A stretch of DNA of 22,432 nucleotides, taken from NCBI GenBank assembly GCA_030635945.1, contig DAOVXW010000001.1, positions 1 through 22,432 of the forward strand. The letters run 5' to 3'. Below are positions 5,640-11,584 of this stretch, piece by piece. Within the stretch, counting starts at the first letter, position 1. The number at the start of each line of letters is the position of its first letter. The notes under the pieces are model-generated. The model had not been told where the DNA came from and made no database searches. It saw nothing but the letters and a program-made list of their open reading frames with translations. The DNA is from Dehalococcoidia bacterium (GTDB taxonomy: Bacteria > Chloroflexota > Dehalococcoidia > Dehalococcoidales > G020351185). A program made the position numbers and the translations under genes.

Positions 5640-5888
5640 TTAGCCCTTTACCGGATAGGCGTTTTTAGTGAGAGATTTGGTTACTCGCTCGGCATAACCC
5701 TCTCGGGCTTCGTCTAAATATACGCCGTAGTAATAGCCAGTAGAAGTGCTGGCTAAGTCGCCGCGATAGAATTCCCAAGTGATGAATTCATGGTCGTGGA
5801 GGCCTTCATTAACGGCTAGCACAACCCCAGCAAGATAATCGATAGCGAGGATGGTGGCACCGTTTGGTAGTGTGGGTAAAGCTTTCAT
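5640..5888 (-). CDS. Hypothetical protein, 82 aa
   Basis: MKALPTLPNGATILAIDYLA leads into an alternating hydrophobic pattern (GVVLAVNEGLHDHEFITWEF) and YYYGVYLDEAREGYAERV, suggesting a beta sheet followed by a helix. The leader ACACACAGGCGCG resembles the ACACATAGGAG leaders of the leftmost genes but has a weaker SD core. It is the first gene of the leftward unit running to 3453. Function unknown. Confidence 0.7.
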   Translation of the reverse strand: MKALPTLPNGATILAIDYLAGVVLAVNEGLHDHEFITWEFYRGDLASTSTGYYYGVYLDEAREGYAERVTKSLTKNAYPVKG

Positions 5889-5928
5889 ATTCGCGCCTGT
5901 GTGTGTAGATAGACTCTGATTGTACAGG

Positions 5929-5963
5929 TAGTTAATACAGCATGTAAAGCACTGTATTAACTA
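5929..5963. promoter_or_regulatory. Inverted repeat upstream of the leftward operon
   Basis: TAGTTAATACAG (5929-5940) and CTGTATTAACTA (5952-5963) are perfect 12-bp arms around an 11-bp centre. It lies 40 bp upstream of the first gene of the leftward operon and just downstream of a TATAAT (reverse complement of 5978-5983). It is most likely an operator for a dimeric repressor or a folded leader; I cannot say which protein binds. Confidence 0.6.
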
Positions 5964-5977
5964 ATTTTGTAGTAATT

Positions 5978-5993
5978 ATTATAGCTAGCTATA
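5978..5993 (-). promoter_or_regulatory. Possible leftward -10 inside a 14-bp palindrome
   Basis: Leftward, a consensus TATAAT lies at 5983-5978; the region 5980-5993 (TATAGCTAGCTATA) is a perfect palindrome overlapping it. No good -35 is present at 16-18 bp, so a weak or activator-dependent promoter is possible. Confidence 0.35.
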
Positions 5994-6338
5994 TCAACGG
6001 TTTAGGGGTTTCAAATAGGGCGATTTCAACAGCACGCAACGAACTGCACTATAGCAATACAATGGGTAGGGGTAGGCGGGTAATCGAGTAGCAGGGCACA
6101 TGGAGGCCTTCCTGGGCAAAGGCCTGATATTGGTTACTATTTGATCAATCGAAGGGAGGAGAGACTACATAATGTAAGACAATTAGCAGGGGGTCCGTGT
6201 TAGACTACAGGGAGTAGGATTATTATAGGGGCGGGTAGTAATCTGTCGATGAGCAAGGGGTGGGCATGCGCCCTGGATGAGACACTATACGGATTAATTA
6301 CACAGTGTAAGATCATTAGGTAATCTAATAGTATAAAT

Positions 6339-6372
6339 GAGAATGATAAAGTGAATGAGAAGCATTCTCATT
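6339..6372. promoter_or_regulatory. Overlapping Fur-like sites
   Basis: GAGAATGATAAAG (6339 onward) carries one good half-site, and AATGAGAAGCATTCTCATT (6354-6372) is a palindrome with perfect 8-bp arms and a 3-bp centre. It lies about 90 bp upstream of the rightward TTGACA promoter. The match to a 7-1-7 type Fur motif is good, but binding by Fur is inference. Confidence 0.45.
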
Positions 6373-6456
6373 ACCCCCACCCCCAATTTGTCGAGCACCA
6401 GATTTTGAATAAGAGCCTATAGGTCCCGCGCGAAAAATTTCACTTTTTACGAAAAC

Positions 6457-6492
6457 CAACTTGTTGACAAACGCGTAACTGTGTGATTTACT
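6457..6492 (+). promoter_or_regulatory. Rightward promoter overlapped by the operator-like motif
   Basis: TTGACA (6464-6469), a 17-bp spacer and TTTACT (6487-6492) form a plausible sigma70 promoter for the rightward genes. The -35 is part of CAACTTGTTGAC (6457-6468), which matches the operator-like motif of the left control region in 11 of 12 positions. This suggests that one regulator controls both regions. Confidence 0.5.
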
Positions 6493-6640
6493 TTCCCATC
6501 TTATTCACGGCATAAGCCGGAAGATAGGCGCTAAGCGTCTATGGGGGTAGGTGTCACCGTTTGCGAGCTAAACCCGGGCAAAGCCTCGCATCAAAACTAC
6601 CGCCCCCAAATTTAATTAACAGGTAGAAGAAGGGAAACCC

Positions 6641-6838
6641 ATGAGAAGCATCACCGACCCAGAACTGGACACCCAAATCCGACAAGCCTTGAACGACGCC
6701 AACGCTAAAGGGAAACTCGATGTAGTAGCGGCAGTCACAGGCATTGCCGGAGGGGAAGCCGAACTCCGCCGGATCATGGACAGCGACGAAGAACTGAGCT
6801 TTATGGACCGCAGCATGCTGGGCCTGCATCTAACTTAA
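6641..6838 (+). CDS. Small protein, possible helix-turn-helix, 65 aa
   Basis: The first rightward gene. MRSITDPELDTQIRQALNDA is followed by KLDVVAAVTGIAGGEAELRR and a helical tail. The spacing DVVAAVTGI...ELRRIM resembles a helix-turn-helix of the phage-repressor type, with a short third helix region (DRSMLGLHL). The position next to the central control region fits a regulator. The SD is GAAGGGAAACCC. Family assignment is tentative. Confidence 0.7.
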   Translation: MRSITDPELDTQIRQALNDANAKGKLDVVAAVTGIAGGEAELRRIMDSDEELSFMDRSMLGLHLT

Positions 6839-6865
6839 TTTACCTTTACATGAGGAGATACAAAA

Positions 6866-7036
6866 ATGGGATTAACCATTAACATTATAATTTTAGTAAT
6901 AGGTAGTTGCCTGTTTGGTTATGGTAAATATATCGATAGTTCTGAAAATTACAAAGCCCTGGGCTTTATGGTTTTTGGCGTAATTTTCTTTATCTGCGGA
7001 GCCCTCTCTAACCTAATACTCTGGATATTCGGGTAA
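6866..7036 (+). CDS. Small membrane protein with two transmembrane segments, 56 aa
   Basis: An ATG at 6866 preceded by GAGGAGATACAAAA gives 56 codons. Residues 5-19 (INIIILVIGSCLFGY) and about 32-54 (LGFMVFGVIFFICGAL onward) are clear hydrophobic segments separated by a short polar loop (KYIDSSENYK). It would sit in the inner membrane. Phage small membrane proteins can act in superinfection exclusion or lysis timing, but nothing here decides that. Confidence 0.75.
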   Translation: MGLTINIIILVIGSCLFGYGKYIDSSENYKALGFMVFGVIFFICGALSNLILWIFG

Positions 7037-7087
7037 ACACTTAGCCTCTCCCCCAACTTTTTAACCAACCAACAGGAAAAATTTATC

Positions 7088-7348
7088 ATGCAAATTAACA
7101 CCAAATTCGACTTCGGAGACGAAGTAAAAGACACCATTACCGGCTATAAAGGTATAGTGGTGGCCATTACTCATTACATGACCGGTTGCACGCATATTTC
7201 TATGCAGGCCAAAATGGGCAAGGACGGCAAAGTGCCTGAATGGGAAAGTGTTGACGACCAGCGCCTGGTTCTGGTCAAGGCAGCTAAAAAGGCCAAGGCC
7301 GAAAAACCTTTTTTAGGTGGCCCAGCGCCTAAAGTGGAGCAGTGGTAG
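7088..7348 (+). CDS. Conserved phage protein, likely SH3-like fold, 86 aa
   Basis: MQINTKFDFGDEVKDTITGY opens a pattern typical of small SH3/KOW-like proteins, with TGYKG (residues 18-22), then VVAITHYMTGC and the motif KVPEWESVDDQRLVLV. I recall similar proteins in many phages and plasmids, with no established function. The C-terminal tail is Lys/Ala-rich. SD ACAGGAAAAATTTATC. Confidence 0.7.
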   Translation: MQINTKFDFGDEVKDTITGYKGIVVAITHYMTGCTHISMQAKMGKDGKVPEWESVDDQRLVLVKAAKKAKAEKPFLGGPAPKVEQW

Positions 7349-7352
7349 AGCT

Positions 7353-7553
7353 GTGATTGCCGGTATCGCTATTGATAAATGGAAGCTCAAGATATTTAAA
7401 AAGCATCTTGACAAGGCCGGGTTTTCTTTTGAGAAGAAGCCCGGCCTGACTTCTGACACGTTATTGTTACAGGTGACATGCAAATCCCCAGAGGAGTTGG
7501 CCCCTACAGTGAAAAAAGCTAACTTAGCAGCAGCTAAAAGCAGGCATAATTGA
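7353..7553 (+). CDS. Conserved phage protein, 66 aa
   Basis: I start at the GTG at 7353, 4 bp after the previous stop; a frame from GTG 7317 would overlap that gene by 32 bp. The product IAGIAIDKWKLKIFKKHLDK, then a GFSFEKKPGLTSDTLLLQV segment and a short helical tail, matches a small protein type common in phages: an N-terminal helix around IDxWKLxIFxxHL, then a beta strand with DTLLL. Role unknown. Confidence 0.65.
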   Translation: MIAGIAIDKWKLKIFKKHLDKAGFSFEKKPGLTSDTLLLQVTCKSPEELAPTVKKANLAAAKSRHN

Positions 7554-7554
7554 G

Positions 7555-7791
7555 ATGCTTTATATTAATGGCATGAAAATATTTTCTGTGCCTTGGCTCT
7601 GTGTTCATGTACCGCCAGTAAAGACATGGTTAGATAAGGTTCTTGAATGGAACCCGTGTAATCCCTGGATAAAACAGCCCACTGAGAAACCCTCAGACCC
7701 CCTCATAATGGGTGGCGCCATTTATATGCACCCAATAATGATTAGGGAATTAGAACAGGCTACAGGAGGGTTAAAATGTTCGACAAACTAG
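7555..7791 (+). CDS. Hypothetical protein, 78 aa
   Basis: MLYINGMKIFSVPWLCVHVP is followed by a Trp/Pro-rich middle (WNPCNPWIKQPTEKPSDPL) and a helical end (MIRELEQATGGLK). It starts 1 bp after the previous stop and overlaps the next gene by 16 bp, in keeping with a dense phage operon. The SD is weak. Family not recognised. Confidence 0.55.
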   Translation: MLYINGMKIFSVPWLCVHVPPVKTWLDKVLEWNPCNPWIKQPTEKPSDPLIMGGAIYMHPIMIRELEQATGGLKCSTN

Positions 7792-7994
7792 GCAACAAAA
7801 TCATTCGCGGAACCCTTTTCAAAAACGAGTTCCGGGGCGAGACAACCCCCGCATTAGTTTGTGTTGGATACGACGACGATAAGGTTCTCATACTGCAAGA
7901 AATAACAAGCTCTATACCCGAGCAGCCCGTAAGGCTCACTCAAGAGCAGCTTCTAGATTCCCAACATATCGTATGCGGATTTAAAAAGCTTTAA
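7776..7994 (+). CDS. Hypothetical protein, 72 aa
   Basis: MFDKLGNKIIRGTLFKNEFR leads a mostly beta-patterned protein (TTPALVCVGYDDDKVLILQE) ending in a short helix (LTQEQLLDSQHIVCGFKKL). A strong SD (ACAGGAGGGTTAAA) marks the start. Probably a small beta-barrel. Function not known. Confidence 0.7.
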   Translation: MFDKLGNKIIRGTLFKNEFRGETTPALVCVGYDDDKVLILQEITSSIPEQPVRLTQEQLLDSQHIVCGFKKL

Positions 7995-8017
7995 ACTATT
8001 GAACGGATGTAATTAAT

Positions 8018-8551
8018 ATGAAAAAAGGTAGCAACCCTCCACCTCCTGTTGGCGCGGTAAGGCCTGACCCCCCGCCCGGGCCTCCAAGCCGAGGCGCAAC
8101 TCCGGGAGAGATTTTGGCCGAAATCATGAGGGAGCTGCTGAAAACGTTAAGGCCGAGTTATTCAGCCTCCCCAGAAGGCAGAAAGTATTTACAGCGGATG
8201 GAAGAAACGATCAACGCTTCGATGGAAGAAACGATCAACGCTTCGGCAGAGGGTAAAAGCCGTTTTATAAGCCCTGTCCATTTTGAAGTCGTCGCCGAAC
8301 GTGCTCACCAAGACGAAAAATGGGGTGGCCCAGAACACGACGACCAATACACGGTTGGGGAGTTTTTATACTTGGTTGAGAATTACGCCGTCTCGGCCAG
8401 AGCCCTGTCTTCGATGGGTAGCCGTAAGGGGAAGGCCCGACACCGACTGATACAGGTTGCGGCTTTAGCTGTTGCTGCGGTGGAGTCGATCGATCGAAAA
8501 GCCCCTGAGCCTACAATCCTTCAACCTACTCCAGAGACCCGGGGGAATTAG
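8018..8551 (+). CDS. Phage protein with Pro-rich N-terminus and HDD-containing helical domain, 177 aa
   Basis: Residues 4-28 are Pro/Gly-rich and probably disordered. A helix follows (PGEILAEIMRELLKTLRP), then a tandem 8-residue duplication MEETINAS (residues 61-76) made by an exact 24-bp repeat (8198-8221 and 8222-8245). The C-terminal domain has VAERAHQDEKWGGPEHDDQY and FLYLVENYAVSARALSS, ending in LIQVAALAVAAVESIDRK. I recall the ERxxQDEKWGGPEHDDxxT pattern as a conserved but uncharacterised phage protein type. Its acidic and His residues could bind metal; a relation to MazG-type all-alpha hydrolases is conceivable but not shown. Confidence 0.75.
   Translation: MKKGSNPPPPVGAVRPDPPPGPPSRGATPGEILAEIMRELLKTLRPSYSASPEGRKYLQRMEETINASMEETINASAEGKSRFISPVHFEVVAERAHQDEKWGGPEHDDQYTVGEFLYLVENYAVSARALSSMGSRKGKARHRLIQVAALAVAAVESIDRKAPEPTILQPTPETRGN
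8198..8245 (+). repeat. 24-bp tandem duplication
   Basis: The 24-bp unit that encodes MEETINAS is present twice with no mismatch (8198-8221, 8222-8245). It keeps the frame of the 8018-8551 gene. The perfect identity suggests a recent slippage or duplication event. Confidence 0.9.
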
Positions 8552-8553
8552 AG

Positions 8554-8820
8554 GTGATTGTCGGAGTAGCAATTCGAAACAGCAAGGTAATTGTCATGCT
8601 GCCAAAACCAAACCGACACAGTGACTGTTTTCACTATCTTAAAGAATTAGGCATCCGTCCTGTGAAAAATAAAATAGGAGTAAAAGCAGATGATCAAGGT
8701 TTTTACACGCATACCGGCAAATATCTCAATAGAGTACAAGCTTTTAAATATGCGAAACGAATTAAGCAGGCGCTTATAGATAGCCCAAACTTTGGGCTGT
8801 GTAGCGAAAATTTATGGTAA
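8554..8820 (+). CDS. Conserved phage protein ending in SENLW, 88 aa
   Basis: A GTG start at 8554, three bp after the previous stop, with GGGGGAATTAGAG upstream. The protein contains VIVMLPKPNRHSDCFHYLKE, then DDQGFYTHTGKYLNRVQAFK and the C-terminal GLCSENLW. I recall this set of blocks (PKPxRHxxxI, QGFxxxxGxFxxRxEAxxxA, SEDLW at the end) from many phage hypothetical proteins. The role is not known. The architecture is complete here. Confidence 0.8.
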   Translation: MIVGVAIRNSKVIVMLPKPNRHSDCFHYLKELGIRPVKNKIGVKADDQGFYTHTGKYLNRVQAFKYAKRIKQALIDSPNFGLCSENLW

Positions 8821-8838
8821 TACCTATTAAGGATAAAC

Positions 8839-9435
8839 ATGGCCAAAACAATTAATGTCCACGCCTCGCTAGACCAATATCAGCTAGTAGAAACAGGCGG
8901 AGACGCCGGACTAAGCGACGATGCTTTGCAGCTTTTCAGACATTTCACTGAGGTTCCTCTGGAATTAAAAGTTGCTGACGACGGGGAAGTTGTAGGGTGC
9001 AAGGTCACACAAGCTTTCCCTGAAAACGAGCCCAGTGTTGTCACCTGTGTTTACTGTGGCCACGAATACCCTGAAGGCACCCCGACAGCTAAGCACGAGC
9101 TTTTAACATCTCACATCAAGATATGTGAAAAGCATCCCTTGCGGGCAGCGGAAGAGGCGGTAGCCAAACTCCGCGGGGCACTTATGGATTTTATCGGGGT
9201 AGAAACCCTCGAAGAATTGGATGCCATGGAACTTGCAATACGTTCATTGCCTGGCCCGGAGGAAGACAAAGCTGTTTCAATTAACGCCATTCATGCGCTC
9301 AAAGATACTGCGCCGGACCCTTTCAATCAACACGCTACGAAGGAGGGCAGTAAATGCCCTGTCTGCAAAGGGGTGGGTGAAATCGGAATTCCGGGCGGCA
9401 CTTGCCGATGGTGCAACGTCGGAAAAGGGCGCTGA
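8839..9435 (+). CDS. Protein with two zinc-binding modules, 198 aa
   Basis: An N-terminal region without Cys pairs is followed by a C2HC-like finger (Cys70-x2-Cys73, His92, Cys96: VTCVYCGHEY ... HIKIC), a helical linker (about 100-137) and a C-terminal DnaJ-like zinc ribbon (Cys173-PV-Cys176-KGVGEIGIPGGT-Cys189-RW-Cys192). Such fingers usually bind nucleic acid or partner proteins. The SD is AAGGATAAAC. It begins a run of Cys-rich genes (8839-10286). No complete family match known to me. Confidence 0.75.
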   Translation: MAKTINVHASLDQYQLVETGGDAGLSDDALQLFRHFTEVPLELKVADDGEVVGCKVTQAFPENEPSVVTCVYCGHEYPEGTPTAKHELLTSHIKICEKHPLRAAEEAVAKLRGALMDFIGVETLEELDAMELAIRSLPGPEEDKAVSINAIHALKDTAPDPFNQHATKEGSKCPVCKGVGEIGIPGGTCRWCNVGKGR

Positions 9436-9436
9436 T

Positions 9437-9640
9437 ATGGCTGATTTTTGCAAACAATGTAGCGAAGAACTATTCGGCGAAGACTTCAAAGAACTGGCCG
9501 GGTTAGGTGACGGAGCAAAACTGGAGCCCGGAAACGGTTGGGAAGCTTTGTGTGAAGGGTGCGGGCTGATTATTGTTAACGAGGCCGGGGAGTGCATTAA
9601 ACCCTATTGCCCTAAACACGGAGAGGAAGTAAGCGCATGA
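9437..9640 (+). CDS. Small zinc-ribbon phage protein, 67 aa
   Basis: The ATG at 9437 overlaps no other start and gives MADFCKQCSEELFGEDFKEL, with Cys5-x2-Cys8 and Cys39-x2-Cys42, plus Cys53, Cys58 and His61. This pattern, with DFCKQCSxELFGEDFxxLAG at the N-terminus, is one I recall as a recurrent short zinc-ribbon protein of phages. It follows the previous stop by 1 bp and overlaps the next gene by 4 bp (ATGA). Probably binds zinc; partner unknown. Confidence 0.85.
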   Translation: MADFCKQCSEELFGEDFKELAGLGDGAKLEPGNGWEALCEGCGLIIVNEAGECIKPYCPKHGEEVSA

Positions 9641-9864
9641 ATAGAAGCCAACGCATAGAAAAGGCTGCAAGGGAATTGCTCGCTGGCGAGAAAACCTTAA
9701 GGGAACTCGAAACCGGAATAAACAATTTACAAAAAGCTATGGACCACATTGAGCTTTATGTAGTCCCGGCCCCTGAAGCCTTTCATAAATTTAAACTGTG
9801 CTTAAGTACAACTGCAGGGGCAATTAAATTGGCTGAAGTTGTCCCACCGGTTGAGGAGAGGTGA
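9637..9864 (+). CDS. Hypothetical helical protein, 75 aa
   Basis: Starts at the ATGA that overlaps the previous stop. MNRSQRIEKAARELLAGEKT and LRELETGINNLQKAMDHIEL form a likely helical or coiled-coil pair, followed by a Pro-rich end. The tight coupling on both sides (ATGA, GTGA) supports it. Family not recognised. Confidence 0.75.
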   Translation: MNRSQRIEKAARELLAGEKTLRELETGINNLQKAMDHIELYVVPAPEAFHKFKLCLSTTAGAIKLAEVVPPVEER

Positions 9865-10286
9865 CAGTGGTTGATCTATACGAAAACTTGGCAACCTGTC
9901 ACCCTTCTCTTTCCCGCGGGCAGGTTTGGTGCAAAGAGTGTGGCCGAACCCAAAAAGTTGACTCTGGGCAATGTATGCAAACCGGTTGGCCGAAATGCTG
10001 CGGGTATACGATGACGGTCGACAGCCCAGAAGAGAGGGAACCAGTTGCAGCTTGCCCCCCGCCTCTTTGCGCTAACAAAGAGCCCTGCCGGGAAGAAGTG
10101 ACCTGCACCCCAGACACTTGCCCCCACAACAGCCAAAAGGGTTGGCAGCACGCCTTTACTTGTGTCAAGCATATCTGCGCACATGATTTTCAAAGTGGCC
10201 CGTGGATTAATTATGAAAACGGCGGCACAGCTTCTTGCATTTGCGGGGAGACTGCCATGTCACATGATATGTGGTACGGGCCATGA
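9861..10286 (+). CDS. Cys-rich protein, two zinc modules joined, 141 aa
   Basis: A GTG start at 9861 overlaps the previous TGA (GTGA), with GAGGAGAG as SD. The first module reads HPSLSRGQVWCKECGRTQKV with Cys24, Cys27, Cys38, Cys46 and Cys47; I recall it as a stand-alone zinc ribbon in other phages. The second module at the C-terminus (NYENGGTASCICGETAMSHD) looks like a separate small phage domain. A Cys/Pro-rich linker with several CxxxxC spacings joins them. The combination looks like a fusion of two small proteins. Function unknown; zinc binding is inference. Confidence 0.8.
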   Translation: MTVVDLYENLATCHPSLSRGQVWCKECGRTQKVDSGQCMQTGWPKCCGYTMTVDSPEEREPVAACPPPLCANKEPCREEVTCTPDTCPHNSQKGWQHAFTCVKHICAHDFQSGPWINYENGGTASCICGETAMSHDMWYGP

Positions 10287-10630
10287 TTTTTGTATTTGGA
10301 AGTAATTTAGCGGGTCGACACGGCAAAGGGGCGGCTCTTTACGCGAGAAAGAATCACGCAGCTCAATACGGTGTAGGGGTAGGGCCCACGGGCAACAGTT
10401 ATGCTATCCCGACAAAAGATCGCCAGCTAAGGGTTCTACCTTTGGAAGAAGTAAAAAAGTATATTCGTGACTTTATTGCATACGCCAAAGGGCACCCGGA
10501 GCTTACTTTTGAGGTAACCAAAATAGGTTGTGGTCTCGCCGGGTTTTCCGAAAAGCAGATAGCCCCGGAATTTGAAAATGCCCCAGCCAATTGCCAATTG
10601 CCAGAAAGTTGGCGGCGGATGAGCCCATGA
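10283..10630 (+). CDS. Macro-domain-like phage protein (A1S_2505 type), 115 aa
   Basis: The start at 10283 (ATGA overlap) gives MIFVFGSNLAGRHGKGAALY, with AIPTKDRQLRVLPLEEVKKY and VTKIGCGLAGFSEKQIAPEF. This is the signature of a phage-associated family (A1S_2505-like) that I place near macro-domain proteins: a G-S-N-x-x-G-xx-G-x-G-AA loop and a second Gly-rich loop, as expected for an ADP-ribose or NAD-derived ligand. Catalytic activity is not established. It lies about 950 bp upstream of a NADAR gene, which supports a role in ADP-ribose chemistry. Confidence 0.75.
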   Translation: MIFVFGSNLAGRHGKGAALYARKNHAAQYGVGVGPTGNSYAIPTKDRQLRVLPLEEVKKYIRDFIAYAKGHPELTFEVTKIGCGLAGFSEKQIAPEFENAPANCQLPESWRRMSP

Positions 10631-10707
10631 TAGAAAACAATATTCAATGCCCCGGCCCTCACTTAGTAGAGACCTTCGGTGAAATCAATACAGAGGAGAA
10701 TTTAAAT

Positions 10708-11184
10708 ATGCCCAATGATAACAACATAGAAGAATGCCAGCACAGCTGGGTAGCCAATAGCGGCAACGGCGGTACCCCTGAGTACCGTAAGGGGTTAGGG
10801 GCTACGCCAACCATGCATGTCCTATGCAGCGAATGCAACGCCCGTACCCGGTTTACTGAGGTGCAGTGGCATGCCCTTGAAATTTATCAGGCCCCTGAAA
10901 AAGTACCAGACTATCTTGATATTCCAGATTTTTTGCGCCGGCAGGATTTGGTGGCGGAACAGATTGACCAGCTTCAAGCGTCACATTTAAATTTAACAAA
11001 ACAGAATGCCGATCTTCAAGATAAAGTCGATCGACTGGTTCAACATTCTGCAGTTCTGGCAATTGATTTGGTAGGTGATGGCTGTGATGATTCGTCTAAT
11101 GAGTCATGGCGCAGCCTTCCTGACGATTTGCAGGAAGCGATTAATGAGCAGGAAGAAAAGCGTCGTAATGACCCCCTTATCTGA
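10708..11184 (+). CDS. Zinc-binding protein with coiled coil, 158 aa
   Basis: I prefer the ATG at 10708 because GAGGAGAATTTAAAT precedes it; an in-frame ATG at 10627, overlapping the previous stop, is the alternative and would add 27 residues. The N-terminal part has Cys10-x-His12 and Cys40-x2-Cys43, a likely zinc site around ECQHSWVANSGNGGTPEYRK. Residues about 80-118 (LVAEQIDQLQASHLNLTKQN onward) form a predicted coiled coil. Acidic C-terminus. Similar HxW...GG...C-x2-C short proteins occur in phages; role unknown. Confidence 0.7.
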   Translation: MPNDNNIEECQHSWVANSGNGGTPEYRKGLGATPTMHVLCSECNARTRFTEVQWHALEIYQAPEKVPDYLDIPDFLRRQDLVAEQIDQLQASHLNLTKQNADLQDKVDRLVQHSAVLAIDLVGDGCDDSSNESWRSLPDDLQEAINEQEEKRRNDPLI

Positions 11185-11359
11185 ACTTATTATCACGGTA
11201 TCGGTAACCCTGCTGATCTGGGGCCTAAACACAGGTCACGTCCAGGTAGGTATCGGCGAAGTACATTTTACGCCGCTTCGTGAAGTTATAACAAAAGGCC
11301 CGATAAAAATCTGTCGGTGGAACCAGATTAAACAGGCGTGCGGGAAAGAAATTCAATGA
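11168..11359 (+). CDS. Small membrane-anchored protein, 63 aa
   Basis: The ATG at 11168 overlaps the end of the previous gene by 17 bp. MTPLSELIITVSVTLLIWGL gives one N-terminal membrane segment (about residues 5-20), followed by a short amphipathic stretch and a basic tail with two Cys (ICRWNQIKQACGKEIQ). Longer frames from 11075 lie inside the upstream gene and were set aside. Function unknown. Confidence 0.6.
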   Translation: MTPLSELIITVSVTLLIWGLNTGHVQVGIGEVHFTPLREVITKGPIKICRWNQIKQACGKEIQ

Positions 11360-11583
11360 CTGAGAAAGTAATTTATGTCCTTGTTCCGGGATATGTGGCC
11401 AGTAGAAGTGATGGTGACACGCACTATATCACTGCTGGTCAGCTGAGGGAGTTGTACGGGGCCAGCCCCAGCCAATGCGTCAAGGAGCCTTTTAATAAAG
11501 AAGGCTGGGAACCCCCGGAAGGCGCAATATATTTAAGACCCCGGTATGACGGGGATTATTCTTTACCTGTTGAAGAGAACTAA
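11356..11583 (+). CDS. Conserved phage protein, 75 aa
   Basis: The start at 11356 overlaps the previous stop (ATGA). MTEKVIYVLVPGYVASRSDG is followed by DTHYITAGQLRELYGASPSQ and the C-terminal IYLRPRYDGDYSLP. I recall a phage protein type with a ThyIxxxxLxxLYGV block and a final LxPRxDGdY; this fits it well. Role unknown. Confidence 0.75.
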   Translation: MTEKVIYVLVPGYVASRSDGDTHYITAGQLRELYGASPSQCVKEPFNKEGWEPPEGAIYLRPRYDGDYSLPVEEN

Positions 11584-11584
11584 C

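Larger units (their letters stand above)
5889..6640. other. Central divergent control region
   Basis: About 750 bp separating leftward from rightward genes. It contains a 12-bp-arm inverted repeat (5929-5963), a TATAAT-like leftward -10 within 5978-5983, a 14-bp palindrome (5980-5993), G-rich DNA (6061-6260), a 7-bp hairpin (6104-6125), Fur-like sites (6339-6372) and a rightward TTGACA promoter at 6464. I see no convincing gene: a 35-codon reverse frame starting near 6100 has an odd composition and was not accepted. A replication origin is possible but not shown. Confidence 0.6.

Noticed and set aside
5998..6100. Reverse 35-codon frame with an AGGAAGG before its ATG
   Set aside because: Composition (Cys, Pro and Tyr rich, no helix or strand pattern) looks like chance in G-rich DNA.
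9277..9597. Reverse frame of 106 codons, Ser/Pro-rich
   Set aside because: Shadow of the zinc-ribbon genes at 8839 and 9437; composition reflects their antisense.
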